The notes below the pieces were generated by a model that did not search any database, was not told the origin of the DNA, and was given only the letters and a program-made list of their open reading frames with translations. From contig JAAZBG010000200.1 in NCBI GenBank assembly GCA_012513915.1, positions 1 through 35,378 of the forward strand: 35,378 nt of DNA, read 5' to 3'. This document shows, piece after piece, positions 16,627-24,957 of the stretch. The translations under genes were made by a program, and so were the position numbers. How positions within the stretch are numbered: the stretch's first letter is position 1; each line of letters begins with the position of its first letter. The DNA is from Fibrobacter sp. (GTDB lineage: Bacteria; Fibrobacterota; Chitinivibrionia; Chitinivibrionales; Chitinispirillaceae).

Positions 16627-18282
16627 ATGATTAGTAGAATTAAGAAAACCAATATTGGAACGTCAAGAGTGGCAGATCACGGATTACGATTAATAAATCA
16701 CCTCCTGCTCACTGCGTTTTTTCTATTATTAGTATCATGTAAAGGTAAATTTTCAGAAATAGAAACCTCCGCTGCTACGATTAAAGCACCATCAACTGCT
16801 GTGGCAGCATACCGGACTGACACCTTTACTGTTGCATTTTATAATGTTGAAAACCTTTTTGATACCCGTTTTGAAGGTACTGAGTACCCTGAGTATAATC
16901 CCGCGGTTTCAAACTGGGATAAAAACATGGCCCCCAAAAAGGTGTCAGCTGTTGCGGATGTGATCGCAGCGATGCGTCCGGATATTATCGGGCTTTGTGA
17001 AGTTGAAAGTTACCATTCACTGATGCAGCTTAAAAAAAGCCTTAAGAACAAAGGACTTGATTACAAGTACAGTGTTATCGGAGACCAGCCAGTCAAGACC
17101 AGCACCTGCACTGCGCTATTATCGAAATACCCTGTAAAGAAAGTTCTGATGCATGAAGTACGAATGAATAACGGTAAGACATCACGAAATATTATTGAGA
17201 GCGATATAACATTCAACGCTACCACTTTTAAAGTATTTGTCAACCATTGGCCATCAAAAATGAATCCTGAAAAGGATCGTACTATCGCGGCCCAGGTACT
17301 GAAACGAAGACTTGATTCAATCGGAACATCCTCAGAATGTATTATTACCGGAGATTTCAATATCAACTATGATGAATACCGCTATAGTACCAAATCAGGT
17401 AAAAACAGTTTACAGATAAACGGTTTGAATCACATTCTTGGCACTGTTACAGAAGTATCCGGCAGCGTGAGACATATCACAGAACAGGACATGATCAGCA
17501 AGGCAAAAGGATATTATGACTTATGGCTTGAACTGCCGGAATCAGACCGTATGAGTGAAGTTTACAAAGGCTATTACCAGACACTGGACCATATACTTAT
17601 CGACAGATTGTTGTTTGACAGCAAGGGAATATCTTACGTTGACAACAGCTATCATGTTTTTACCTGGGACAACAGATTACTCCGTGGCAATATTCCATTC
17701 CGATGGGAGATAAAACGACAGAACAACCGTATACATCATACCGCAAACGGCTATTCAGATCATCTGCCTGTGATGGCATCATTTACCTGCAAGCCATTTA
17801 CGGATAAAGATGAATTGTACAAGAATGACAAACCGGGAAAGGTATCATTTGACGCAGATAATTCAGGTACTTCACGAGTACGTCCGACCCGTATTAGTAA
17901 GCACTGGACACTCTGTACCACGGCTGCATCACTTACAGAAAAGCGTGATGAAGGCAGGACGTTTATTCATTTAGGTCACAAATCCGGCAGCCGGAATATC
18001 AGTATTGCACGAAAATCAGTAACAATAACAGAACCGGCAATACCGCTACGGTTGCGCGGAAGTGGCAGGATATCAATCCGTGTCCGTCAGGCATCTTCAG
18101 ACTGGATCTATTTTAATGGTCCAATGATGAACAAAGGTATGAAAAGTGCACATTATGAAAACGCCACTATTGACAAATGGACAACATTCCGGCTTAAACT
18201 GCCAGAGCATTATAAAAACACAACAGTTGAAATGGAAATCAGGGCTGGAAAAGGGTATGATTTTTCATTTGATCTGGAGTGA
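16627..18282 (+). CDS. Exported endonuclease/exonuclease/phosphatase-family lipoprotein
   Basis: A metal-dependent phosphoesterase of the EEP (DNase I-like) superfamily. All core motifs are present: FYNVENLFDT, DIIGLCEVE, VNHWPSK, ITGDFNINYD and the final SDHLPVM. A lipoprotein signal is visible, a hydrophobic stretch ending LLVSC, so the enzyme should be anchored outside the cytoplasm. After the catalytic domain (to about residue 390) there is a 160-residue beta-rich tail of unknown role. The substrate may be nucleic acid or another phosphodiester. The start is uncertain: ATG at 16570, ATG at 16627 or GTG at 16669 would all give an in-frame signal. I chose 16627. The DNA encoding the start of the signal peptide (16675-16702) is made of degenerate 7-bp repeats. 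Confidence 0.85.
   Translation: MISRIKKTNIGTSRVADHGLRLINHLLLTAFFLLLVSCKGKFSEIETSAATIKAPSTAVAAYRTDTFTVAFYNVENLFDTRFEGTEYPEYNPAVSNWDKNMAPKKVSAVADVIAAMRPDIIGLCEVESYHSLMQLKKSLKNKGLDYKYSVIGDQPVKTSTCTALLSKYPVKKVLMHEVRMNNGKTSRNIIESDITFNATTFKVFVNHWPSKMNPEKDRTIAAQVLKRRLDSIGTSSECIITGDFNINYDEYRYSTKSGKNSLQINGLNHILGTVTEVSGSVRHITEQDMISKAKGYYDLWLELPESDRMSEVYKGYYQTLDHILIDRLLFDSKGISYVDNSYHVFTWDNRLLRGNIPFRWEIKRQNNRIHHTANGYSDHLPVMASFTCKPFTDKDELYKNDKPGKVSFDADNSGTSRVRPTRISKHWTLCTTAASLTEKRDEGRTFIHLGHKSGSRNISIARKSVTITEPAIPLRLRGSGRISIRVRQASSDWIYFNGPMMNKGMKSAHYENATIDKWTTFRLKLPEHYKNTTVEMEIRAGKGYDFSFDLE
16675..16702. repeat. Degenerate heptads inside the EEP gene's signal sequence
   Basis: Four 7-bp units in register: GATCACG, GATTACG, ATTAATA, AATCACC. 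They resemble the units at 3945-3986 and 19579-19599 and are translated as part of the N-terminal region ahead of the lipobox. Confidence 0.5.
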
Positions 18283-18363
18283 GTTAAAACGTTACAAACG
18301 ATCGTAGTGCATTAACCAATCAATACACCGTGTTAAAACTTTACTATAAGGTATAGCTCAACG

Positions 18364-19557
18364 ATGCAACAGACCGTAATTTTCCACATTGATATGGATG
18401 CATTCTTTACATCAGTGGAACAGCGTGACAATCCGTCATATCGCGGCAAGCCGGTGATCGTGGGTTCTCCGGTAGGTAAACGTGGTGTAGTCAGTGCTGC
18501 GAGTTATGAGGCACGAAAATTCGGTGTTCATAGCGCAATGCCGATTAATGAGGCTTACAACCGTTGTTCTCATGGTATTTTTCTGCTTCCCCGAATGGAT
18601 GTCTATAGCAGCGTATCCCGATCAATCATGGCAATATTCAGGCGCTTCTCTCCTGCTATTGAGCAGATTTCCGTTGATGAAGCATTTGTTGACATGACTG
18701 GAACAGAAAAGCTATTCGGAAAACCACGGGAGGTGGCAGTTGCAATCAAGCAGGCAATTTTAAGTGAAGAACACCTTACTGCATCAATAGGTATCGCTCC
18801 TAATAAATTTCTCGCAAAAATCGCTTCTGACATGAATAAACCGGATGGTATCACCGAAACTCCATTTGACAGTATGGCAATAATCGACTGGCTTGCACCC
18901 ATGAATGTCCGCAAATTATGGGGTGTCGGTAAACGAAGTGCCGAAATACTGATGTCCATCGGGGTTACCGACGTTCGTGATCTTCAGGCACTTTCTCTTA
19001 ACTATCTGTCTTCCCGTTTTGGTAAACATGGTGAATCGCTCTACTATCTCTGCCGTGGAATTGACAATCGTATTGTCGGCGATGTTGATGGTATCAAATC
19101 AATATCACGTGAACATACCTTTAACTCAGATTCATCAAACAAGGATGAGTGGAAAAACACACTCTATCTTCTCTGCCAGGATGTAGCCGAACAGGCACGT
19201 AAAAAAAATATCAGAGGAAGTACTGTTGTCCTTACATGGCGCCGCCCCGATTTCAGCCGTCATTCACGCAGGATGCCACTTGTACCGCCGACAAATTCTT
19301 CAAAGATCATTTTTGAACATGTTTTGAAGATTCTTGACAATTTACAGGAAAAAACAGTCAGACTGATTGGTGCAGGAATTACCAATCTTGATAATGACCA
19401 ACAGATTGATCTGTTCGCCAATGAACAAGGGGCTGAAACGTGGGAGAAATCAGAAAAAGTAATTGATACCCTTAAGGAACGCTTTGGTGATGCGATCATA
19501 AACAAAGGAAGGGAACTGGGGTTGAAAAGAGGCAGGAACGTGACTCGTGACCCGTAA
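18364..19557 (+). CDS. dinB: DNA polymerase IV (Y-family)
   Basis: Error-prone translesion DNA polymerase, 397 residues. The catalytic carboxylates are D10 in HIDMDAFF and D105/E106 in SVDEAF, and the second Phe of AFF (F15) is in the steric-gate position. Fingers and palm are normal (SAASYEARKFGV, SIGIAPNKFLAKIASD), followed by the thumb and little-finger domains. A beta-clamp binding pentapeptide QIDLF lies at 347-351. No LexA-type box is evident upstream; the 81-bp gap to the EEP gene would allow co-transcription. AAGG lies 11 bases before the ATG. The last codons, encoding NVTRDP, run into a short heptad repeat. Confidence 0.96.
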   Translation: MQQTVIFHIDMDAFFTSVEQRDNPSYRGKPVIVGSPVGKRGVVSAASYEARKFGVHSAMPINEAYNRCSHGIFLLPRMDVYSSVSRSIMAIFRRFSPAIEQISVDEAFVDMTGTEKLFGKPREVAVAIKQAILSEEHLTASIGIAPNKFLAKIASDMNKPDGITETPFDSMAIIDWLAPMNVRKLWGVGKRSAEILMSIGVTDVRDLQALSLNYLSSRFGKHGESLYYLCRGIDNRIVGDVDGIKSISREHTFNSDSSNKDEWKNTLYLLCQDVAEQARKKNIRGSTVVLTWRRPDFSRHSRRMPLVPPTNSSKIIFEHVLKILDNLQEKTVRLIGAGITNLDNDQQIDLFANEQGAETWEKSEKVIDTLKERFGDAIINKGRELGLKRGRNVTRDP

Positions 19558-19599
19558 CCCGGATTGCCCCAGTGCACGGATCACGAATTATGAATCACA
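19539..19599. repeat. Heptad repeats spanning the dinB stop codon
   Basis: Units CGTGACT, CGTGACC, CGTAACC, CGGATTG run from 19539 across the dinB stop codon (TAA, 19555-19557). After a short gap, GATCACG, AATTATG and AATCACA follow at 19579-19599. The repeat thus supplies the last few codons of dinB. Confidence 0.55.
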
Positions 19600-19675
19600 G
19601 CTAACTTCTTTGAAATTCTTTTGCCTATTTATTAATTTTATGGCATACTTACTATGTTTAAAGTTGGAGATTCAA

Positions 19676-20431
19676 ATGATCAGTGTTATAGTTAATGCAA
19701 AAAATCCACCGGCACAATCAATTCAGGAACGCAATGTCTATAAAACAGCCGGTTGTGAGTGCGAATATGTTTTGTTTGATGGTTCACAGAATACAAATCT
19801 TGCGGCAGTATATGATCATGCTGTAACGATTGCCAAAGGTGATATACTGGTTTTTGTTCGTGATGATGTTTACTTTATGAAAATGAACTGGGGACAGATA
19901 CTCGAATCAAAATTTGCTAATGACCCATGGCTTGGCGTTGTCGGAGTTGCCGGGACTCAATATCTCTTCCCCAATAAACCATCACTCACTGCTGCCGGCA
20001 GACCTTTTATTAAAGGCCGCGTGGTTCATCATCTTCAAAATGGCGATTTTTTTGCTGTGGTGTATTCTCAGGAAAATGGCGACTTTGATGTCGTTGCTGT
20101 TGATGGCGTTTTTATGGCCGTTAAACGTGAGTTATTTACAAAATGTCAATTTGACTACACTAATTTCACTGGAGAGCATTTTTACGATCTTGATTTCTGT
20201 ATGCAGGCACGTCACACAAACCGGATCCTGGTTTCGACCGACATTGTTATTAAACGCAGATCTCAGGCGGTTTTCGATAAGGAATGGAACGCACACGGAG
20301 CAGTATTTCTTGAAAAGTGGGCAGATGAACTACCGGCAGCATCAATCGACGCAGTTCCGGATCCATCAAATTTTCAATCAACAGTGTGTGTAGATCTCAA
20401 AGGAAAAGCTCCAATAGAAACAATCTGTTAA
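19676..20431 (+). CDS. Glycosyltransferase, GT2-like (StrF-type domain)
   Basis: A single GT-A fold domain of 251 residues, resembling the Glyco_tranf_2_5 family. Typical segments are ISVIVNAKNPP at the N-terminus, DILVFVRDDVYFM with the metal-binding D63/D64, WLGVVGVAGTQYL, and VAVDGVFMAVKRELF followed by GEHFYDLDFCMQA. It should transfer a sugar in the cytoplasm during surface glycan synthesis; donor and acceptor are unknown. The frame is open from 19547, but ATG at 19676 has GGAG seven bases upstream and matches the family start. The same frame stays open for 58 codons after the stop, which may mean an original longer protein. Confidence 0.85.
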   Translation: MISVIVNAKNPPAQSIQERNVYKTAGCECEYVLFDGSQNTNLAAVYDHAVTIAKGDILVFVRDDVYFMKMNWGQILESKFANDPWLGVVGVAGTQYLFPNKPSLTAAGRPFIKGRVVHHLQNGDFFAVVYSQENGDFDVVAVDGVFMAVKRELFTKCQFDYTNFTGEHFYDLDFCMQARHTNRILVSTDIVIKRRSQAVFDKEWNAHGAVFLEKWADELPAASIDAVPDPSNFQSTVCVDLKGKAPIETIC

Positions 20432-20608
20432 TATCGCGTTCTGCATCATCTGGTTTTCGATCCGCTATCCCTTGAGGAGATTGTTTTTAAGAACATTGAT
20501 TACAGGCTATTTGATATTGATTCAATCGTTTTTTTAATTGTCAATGCTGAATTTTCTATTATTACTATTACCGATAATGTTGGCATAAAATGTTTTCTCT
20601 ATCTCTGA
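20432..20608 (+). pseudogene. Possible decayed C-terminal extension of the glycosyltransferase
   Basis: Directly after the stop codon the same frame continues without a stop for 58 codons with protein-like composition (for example DPLSLEEIVFKNIDYRLFDI), ending at TGA 20606-20608. Reading-frame-like sequence then continues in another frame to about 20700 (for example TDKRGMIVIDKPAHNIPIF). This looks like coding DNA broken by a nonsense change and a frameshift, but chance openness in AT-rich sequence cannot be excluded. Confidence 0.35.
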
Positions 20609-20693
20609 TAATGACAATCGATTCCATTACCCGACTGACAAACGCGGCATGATTGTAATTGATAAACCGGCTCATAACATTCCCATTTTTGAT

Positions 20694-21785
20694 TTATTCA
20701 TTTCGCAGCAGCGCGATCACTTTATTTATGCACGTAATTTTATGACGCAGTTCCAGTATTTGTGGTATTTTCCCGAGCTTAGTTTCCATCGTATCAAGCA
20801 GTCCTGATGCATCTTTGACAGAACCGTTCAGAATCAATATATTTATCTTCTCCAGAATCGATGCTATTTCCTGCTCTGAACCTCTTCGTGCCTGCTCACT
20901 ACGTAAAGCAGCCTGTTCCATGTTGCATACATACAACGTATGTGCCATCAGTAGTTGCGCCGGAATATCCTTTATATCAATTGTTTTCATCACATGATCA
21001 ACACATGATCGTGAGAGCGGAAACAATGCGGCACTGCGGGCAAAATATGGAAGCACATCACTATACTCAGGGCTTTTCAATATCTGTATTATATTACTGA
21101 TTACCTCAGCCTCTTTTTGAACATCCATCATTCCCTCAAAACGATATTCATCCTGCTGACGTATTGTTTCAACAAGAAATTTTTCCGGACAATAGATCAG
21201 ACCTTTACGATACGCAATAACATGGTAAAAAAACCAGTCACTGTGCCACTTGAGTTGGGTAATAAAACCTCCGGCCCTGATAAACTCATCGCGTCTCACG
21301 ACACATTTAGGAAAATTCCCTCCTGCATAGATATCTGCCAGTTCATCCGGTGATAAAAAGAGTTCCCTGTCACTCCAATACATTTCATACGGAACCATCC
21401 CGGTTGTCCCGGTGATATTATTAAACTGATCTCCACAAAACAGCCCGGCCTGAGGGTACGCTGCAAATGCATTCATTGCCTTCTCAAAGAAACCAGGAAG
21501 TATATACTCATCCGGTGCAGCAATGTATAGATAGTCACCCGATGCATACGACGTAACGTTCTGCATCGCCGGAATACGCCCACGTTTTTTATCACTATTT
21601 ACAAATTTAATATATGGATATTTTTCAACGAACGGCTTAATTATGTCAATGCTAGTATCAGTTGAGCCATCATCCTGAATAATAAATTCATCCGGTGGCC
21701 TTGACTGATTCACCACTGCTTCAATAGCCCTACTGACACAATGCGAATGATTGTAATTTGTCATAACCACCGATAACGTAGCCAT
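20694..21785 (-). CDS. Family 2 glycosyltransferase
   Basis: Cytoplasmic glycosyltransferase of 363 residues. The N-terminal GT-A domain has TLSVVMTNYNHSHCVSRAI, then QDDGSTD (37-43) for nucleotide binding. The usual DADD-like metal site is represented by A90-P-D-E93, which keeps only part of the acidic residues. A helical C-terminal region (about 240-363) follows. Donor and acceptor sugars cannot be told. GGAG is eight bases before the ATG. The gene is divergent from the sugar cassette starting at 22216, and its leader begins inside a hexanucleotide repeat array. Confidence 0.88.
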   Translation of the reverse strand: MATLSVVMTNYNHSHCVSRAIEAVVNQSRPPDEFIIQDDGSTDTSIDIIKPFVEKYPYIKFVNSDKKRGRIPAMQNVTSYASGDYLYIAAPDEYILPGFFEKAMNAFAAYPQAGLFCGDQFNNITGTTGMVPYEMYWSDRELFLSPDELADIYAGGNFPKCVVRRDEFIRAGGFITQLKWHSDWFFYHVIAYRKGLIYCPEKFLVETIRQQDEYRFEGMMDVQKEAEVISNIIQILKSPEYSDVLPYFARSAALFPLSRSCVDHVMKTIDIKDIPAQLLMAHTLYVCNMEQAALRSEQARRGSEQEIASILEKINILILNGSVKDASGLLDTMETKLGKIPQILELRHKITCINKVIALLRNE

Positions 21786-21810
21786 TGTTCCACTCCGCGG
21801 GAGGAAGAAA

Positions 21811-21852
21811 GATTAAGATTAAGATTAAGATTAAGACTAAGATTAAGGATAA
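21811..21852. repeat. Hexanucleotide array, GATTAA x7
   Basis: Units GATTAA (x4), GACTAA, GATTAA and GGATAA begin 25 bp upstream of the glycosyltransferase ATG, so they lie in its leader or promoter. Part of it (21834-21847) is the exact reverse complement of 21949-21962 in the next array, allowing a 14-bp stem across about 100 bp. Confidence 0.93.
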
Positions 21853-21900
21853 GAGATAACAGTGTCGCTCTGATATGCAATTAGCAACAATTCTCTTCTT

Positions 21901-21978
21901 CTCAATCTCAATCTCAATCTCAATCTCAATCTCAACCTCAACCTTAATCTTAATCTTAGTCTCAACCTCAATCTCAAC
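21901..21978. repeat. Hexanucleotide array, CTCAAT-type x13
   Basis: Thirteen 6-bp units: CTCAAT x5, CTCAAC x2, CTTAAT x2, CTTAGT, CTCAAC, CTCAAT, CTCAAC. The CTTAAT/CTTAGT block is the reverse complement of units in the neighbouring array. Unit number may vary between cells. Confidence 0.93.
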
Positions 21979-22215
21979 CACTCCCATCTCTTCCTTATCT
22001 CATTTCAGACTAACAACTTATACAATTCTGCAATTCTTTCTGCCGGAATTCTACTTTTTCTTGATTTTTTTTAATAAATAAGGCATAATAATTTGTCGTA
22101 TAAGAAGTTATAACTTTTCAGGAAATAGTAGTTGTATCAGAGCGATACATTTGACATGACACGACCAGGAAAACCGGTAGATGCATAATCAATTTTGAAA
22201 AAAGGATCTTTCCAG

Positions 22216-23202
22216 ATGGAAAAAATTGTTGTACTTGGAAGTAATTCATTTTCCGGTTCTCACTTTGTCGATTATTGTCTTGAGCAGAACATACGCGTTA
22301 TCGGTATCAGCCGCTCAGATGAGCCGCATGAAGCATTTCTTCCCTACAAACAAAGAAGCTGTGACAATTTTACATTTCACAAACTTGATCTTACTACAGA
22401 CCTTATCCAGATTATGGATAGTATCAATCAGTACAAGCCTGACTATGTTGTCAACTTTGCTGCCCAGAGTATGATTGCACAAAGCTGGGAGAATCCCGGT
22501 GACTGGTTCAAGACGAACACTCTTGCAACGATACTGTTTCATGATAAATTACGTAAATGTCAATTCCTGAAAAAATATGTTCATATTTCAACACCGGAGG
22601 TTTACGGTAATTGCTCCGGAATAATATCCGAGGATGCGCCTTATAATCCATCAACACCATATGCCGTTTCACGCGCAGCAGCGGATATGAGCTTAAAAAC
22701 ATTTCATGATGTATACGGCTTTCCGGTAACATCAACGCGTTCCGCTACCATTTTCGGTCCCGGACAGCAGATTTACAAAATAATACCACGAACGATTCTT
22801 TATATCCGTCGTGGGAAAAAAATCCAACTGCAGGGTGGAGGTCACGCTGTTCGTTCTTTCATACATGTACGTGATGTCGCACGGGGTACACTTGCAGCAT
22901 GTAAAACATTAAAAACAGGTCAGGTATATCACTTTTCCACAACACGTCATATAACAATCAGGGAACTTGTTGAATATATTTGTAAATGTATGGATGTACA
23001 CGCCGGTAGTGTCGTGGAGATCACCGGTGAACGTCCGGGAAAAGATCCGGCATACCTTCTTGACAGCACAGCAGCAAAAGAGGATCTTCACTGGAAACCG
23101 GAAATAACGTTTGAACAGGGAATTGACGAAACGATTCAATGGGTTGATAGATATATTGATACCCTCAGAATATTACCAATTGAGTATATTCACAAACCGT
23201 AG
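22216..23202 (+). CDS. NAD-dependent sugar epimerase/dehydratase (extended SDR)
   Basis: A 328-residue extended short-chain dehydrogenase of the dTDP-glucose 4,6-dehydratase/GDP-mannose dehydratase type, acting on a nucleotide-linked sugar. The Rossmann motif is VLGSNSFSGSHF; VVNFAAQS, ISTPEVYG (124-131) and FGPGQQIYKIIPRTI are family segments. The catalytic tetrad has S125/T126, E128 and Y149, but the YxxxK lysine is R153 (codon CGC). I recall related dehydratase homologues with YAVSR, so this may be a subfamily trait. The TTG at 22195 opens the frame, but the ATG at 22216 with AAGGA upstream is better. It is first in a cassette with the kinase and HAD genes. Confidence 0.88.
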   Translation: MEKIVVLGSNSFSGSHFVDYCLEQNIRVIGISRSDEPHEAFLPYKQRSCDNFTFHKLDLTTDLIQIMDSINQYKPDYVVNFAAQSMIAQSWENPGDWFKTNTLATILFHDKLRKCQFLKKYVHISTPEVYGNCSGIISEDAPYNPSTPYAVSRAAADMSLKTFHDVYGFPVTSTRSATIFGPGQQIYKIIPRTILYIRRGKKIQLQGGGHAVRSFIHVRDVARGTLAACKTLKTGQVYHFSTTRHITIRELVEYICKCMDVHAGSVVEITGERPGKDPAYLLDSTAAKEDLHWKPEITFEQGIDETIQWVDRYIDTLRILPIEYIHKP

Positions 23203-23288
23203 ACAGCATTAGAAATCAAAATGGTAACTATTTGGATATCAATCGGGAATATGATTTTTACCAACGTTTTTAAACAGGGAAAAACCTG

Positions 23289-24317
23289 ATGCCAGATACA
23301 TCATTAAGAATACACGGCAGTACCTTTACAAATCTGACAAAGCTTAGTGAAGGTTGCAATAATCGTTGTTTCAGAGCTCGTGGAGCAAACGGGGATGTTC
23401 TTATCAAGCACTATTTTCATAGCCCGTCAGAGATTCGTGACCGGCTTGATGCTGAATATTCGATGCTTTCATTTCTTCATGAGAACGGAATAACCAATGT
23501 TCCCAAACCTTTACTTAAAGATGACCATGCCCACACCGGTGTTTATGGATTCATTCAGGGAACACCGGTGCAAAACGGGACCGTTTCTGAAGATGATGTC
23601 ATTGCACTTGCGGAATTGCTACAGAAAATGTACGATCTGCGGATAAAAAATTCTGCACTGAACCTTCCGTTTGCTTCTGATGCATGTTTCACGTTAAGAG
23701 AATATGCCATGAAAACTGAAAAATATCTTCATTCACTGTGTCAACTTGATCCGTCAGACCGGATTACTGCAGAAATTATCGCATTCGTCAGCCATGATAT
23801 AATTCCTTATTTTCTTACACTTCATGCGCAATGCATGGCGGATCCGATTCTTTACGATTCGATACTTGATACACAATATTATGCAATAAGTCCTTCAGAT
23901 CACGGTTTTCATAATTCTATACGCAGTGTTGACGGGACACTCTATTTTGTAGATTTTGAATACAGCGGTTGGGATGACCCGGCAAAAATGATTTGTGACC
24001 CGCTACTGCAACCTGAAATCCCAGTCCCTGAACAATTTCATTCTTTATTTATAAGGAAAATTAAGACCATTCTGGATGTGATGCCGGTACATCCGGACAG
24101 ACTTCATTACATTTATTCCATTTTATCAATAAAATGGTGTTGCACAACGTTAACCGGATTTCTCCCGGTTCAGGAATCACGCCGTGCGTTTAGTGGAAAT
24201 CCCCCCGATACTGAACGAAAAGAGTATCAGCTTGCAATTTCCAGAAAATTATTTGATCGTTCAAAGTATCATTTTAAACACAAATATATTACGAATCTTA
24301 TATCGAGAGTTTTTTGA
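23289..24317 (+). CDS. APH-like phosphotransferase (probable sugar kinase)
   Basis: A 342-residue kinase of the aminoglycoside phosphotransferase/choline kinase fold. The nucleotide-binding Lys is probably K40 (VLIKHYF). The catalytic loop is SPSDHGFHN (201-209), with D204 as base and N209 binding metal. The DFG equivalent is VDFEYSGWDDP (221-231). Antibiotic resistance is unlikely, because it sits between a sugar dehydratase and a GmhB-like gene, where kinases of this fold phosphorylate a sugar for nucleotide activation. The substrate is inferred only from context. The ATG at 23289 has AGGGA upstream. Confidence 0.8.
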   Translation: MPDTSLRIHGSTFTNLTKLSEGCNNRCFRARGANGDVLIKHYFHSPSEIRDRLDAEYSMLSFLHENGITNVPKPLLKDDHAHTGVYGFIQGTPVQNGTVSEDDVIALAELLQKMYDLRIKNSALNLPFASDACFTLREYAMKTEKYLHSLCQLDPSDRITAEIIAFVSHDIIPYFLTLHAQCMADPILYDSILDTQYYAISPSDHGFHNSIRSVDGTLYFVDFEYSGWDDPAKMICDPLLQPEIPVPEQFHSLFIRKIKTILDVMPVHPDRLHYIYSILSIKWCCTTLTGFLPVQESRRAFSGNPPDTERKEYQLAISRKLFDRSKYHFKHKYITNLISRVF

Positions 24318-24372
24318 GGATATCGTATAGGTCACGGTAGTAAACAAAACAGCATCATCACGGAGTTTATCA

Positions 24373-24957
24373 ATGACAACAATGAACATTGCTATATTTC
24401 TTGCCAGGGATGGAGTCCTGATAAAGGACAATGGATTAATTACAAAAGAGGAGGAGATCGAACTGCTCCCTGATGTCGGTAATGCGCTTGTCATGTTTGC
24501 ACTTATGCAATACAAACTGATCGTTGTCAGTAATCAACCGGATATGGCACGTGGACTCTTAAGCGAAGACCAGGTACGGTCTCTTCACAAACTAATAGAA
24601 GCTAAAATTGAACAGAAAACATCAGTCGCTCTTGATGATTTTTTCTTCTGCCCGCATCACCCGGAGGCAACGGTTGAAAAGTACCGAACCGGATGCACAT
24701 GCAGAAAACCGGAACCCGGCATGCTTCTTGAGGCTGCTAAAAAGCACGCTGTCGACTTAACAAAAAGCTATATAATCGGCGACCATATCACCGATTGTAT
24801 CGCAGGTCATAAGGCGGGTTGCACAACGGTGCAGGTGTTGACAGGAGTGCATACGGAACCCCCTATCGAAAGTTTCTCAAATATTGATTATTCATATAAG
24901 CCGGACTATACCTGTACTACACTTATTGAAGCAGCTCAATGGATTGGTAACCGATGA
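24373..24957 (+). CDS. GmhB-like HAD protein lacking the nucleophile
   Basis: A 194-residue HAD-IIIA protein resembling D,D-heptose 1,7-bisphosphate phosphatase. Motif II VVSNQ (S53-N-Q), the zinc-site cysteines and histidine (C93, H95, C108, C110), motif III K112 in CRKPEPGM and motif IV GDHITD (D137, D141) are all present. Motif I, normally FLDRDG, reads FLARDG: the first Asp, which forms the aspartyl-phosphate, is Ala11 (codon GCC, one base from GAC). D13, the acid/base, is kept. Without the nucleophile, phosphatase activity is not expected, so this is a recently inactivated gene, a binding protein or a base-call error. Its TGA overlaps the ATG of the nucleotidyltransferase stub. Confidence 0.85.
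   Translation: MTTMNIAIFLARDGVLIKDNGLITKEEEIELLPDVGNALVMFALMQYKLIVVSNQPDMARGLLSEDQVRSLHKLIEAKIEQKTSVALDDFFFCPHHPEATVEKYRTGCTCRKPEPGMLLEAAKKHAVDLTKSYIIGDHITDCIAGHKAGCTTVQVLTGVHTEPPIESFSNIDYSYKPDYTCTTLIEAAQWIGNR

Larger units (their letters stand above)
21786..22215. other. Divergent promoter region dominated by hexanucleotide repeats
   Basis: 430 bp between the starts of the glycosyltransferase (leftward) and the SDR gene (rightward). Two six-base arrays occupy 21811-21852 and 21901-21978. Frames across them encode only dipeptide repeats such as Ile-Glu or Ser-Ile and are not credible genes. The remaining sequence to 22215 is AT-rich without a recognisable promoter. Confidence 0.7.

Noticed and set aside
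21730..21987. Leftward frame encoding alternating Ile-Glu repeats, and the rightward frame at 21875-22081 encoding Ser-Ile repeats
   Set aside because: They are translations of the hexanucleotide arrays and have no ribosome binding site or protein-like remainder.
23289..24317. Aminoglycoside resistance phosphotransferase
   Set aside because: The fold is shared, but the neighbours are sugar-nucleotide genes and the catalytic-loop form (SPSDHGFHN) differs from resistance enzymes.
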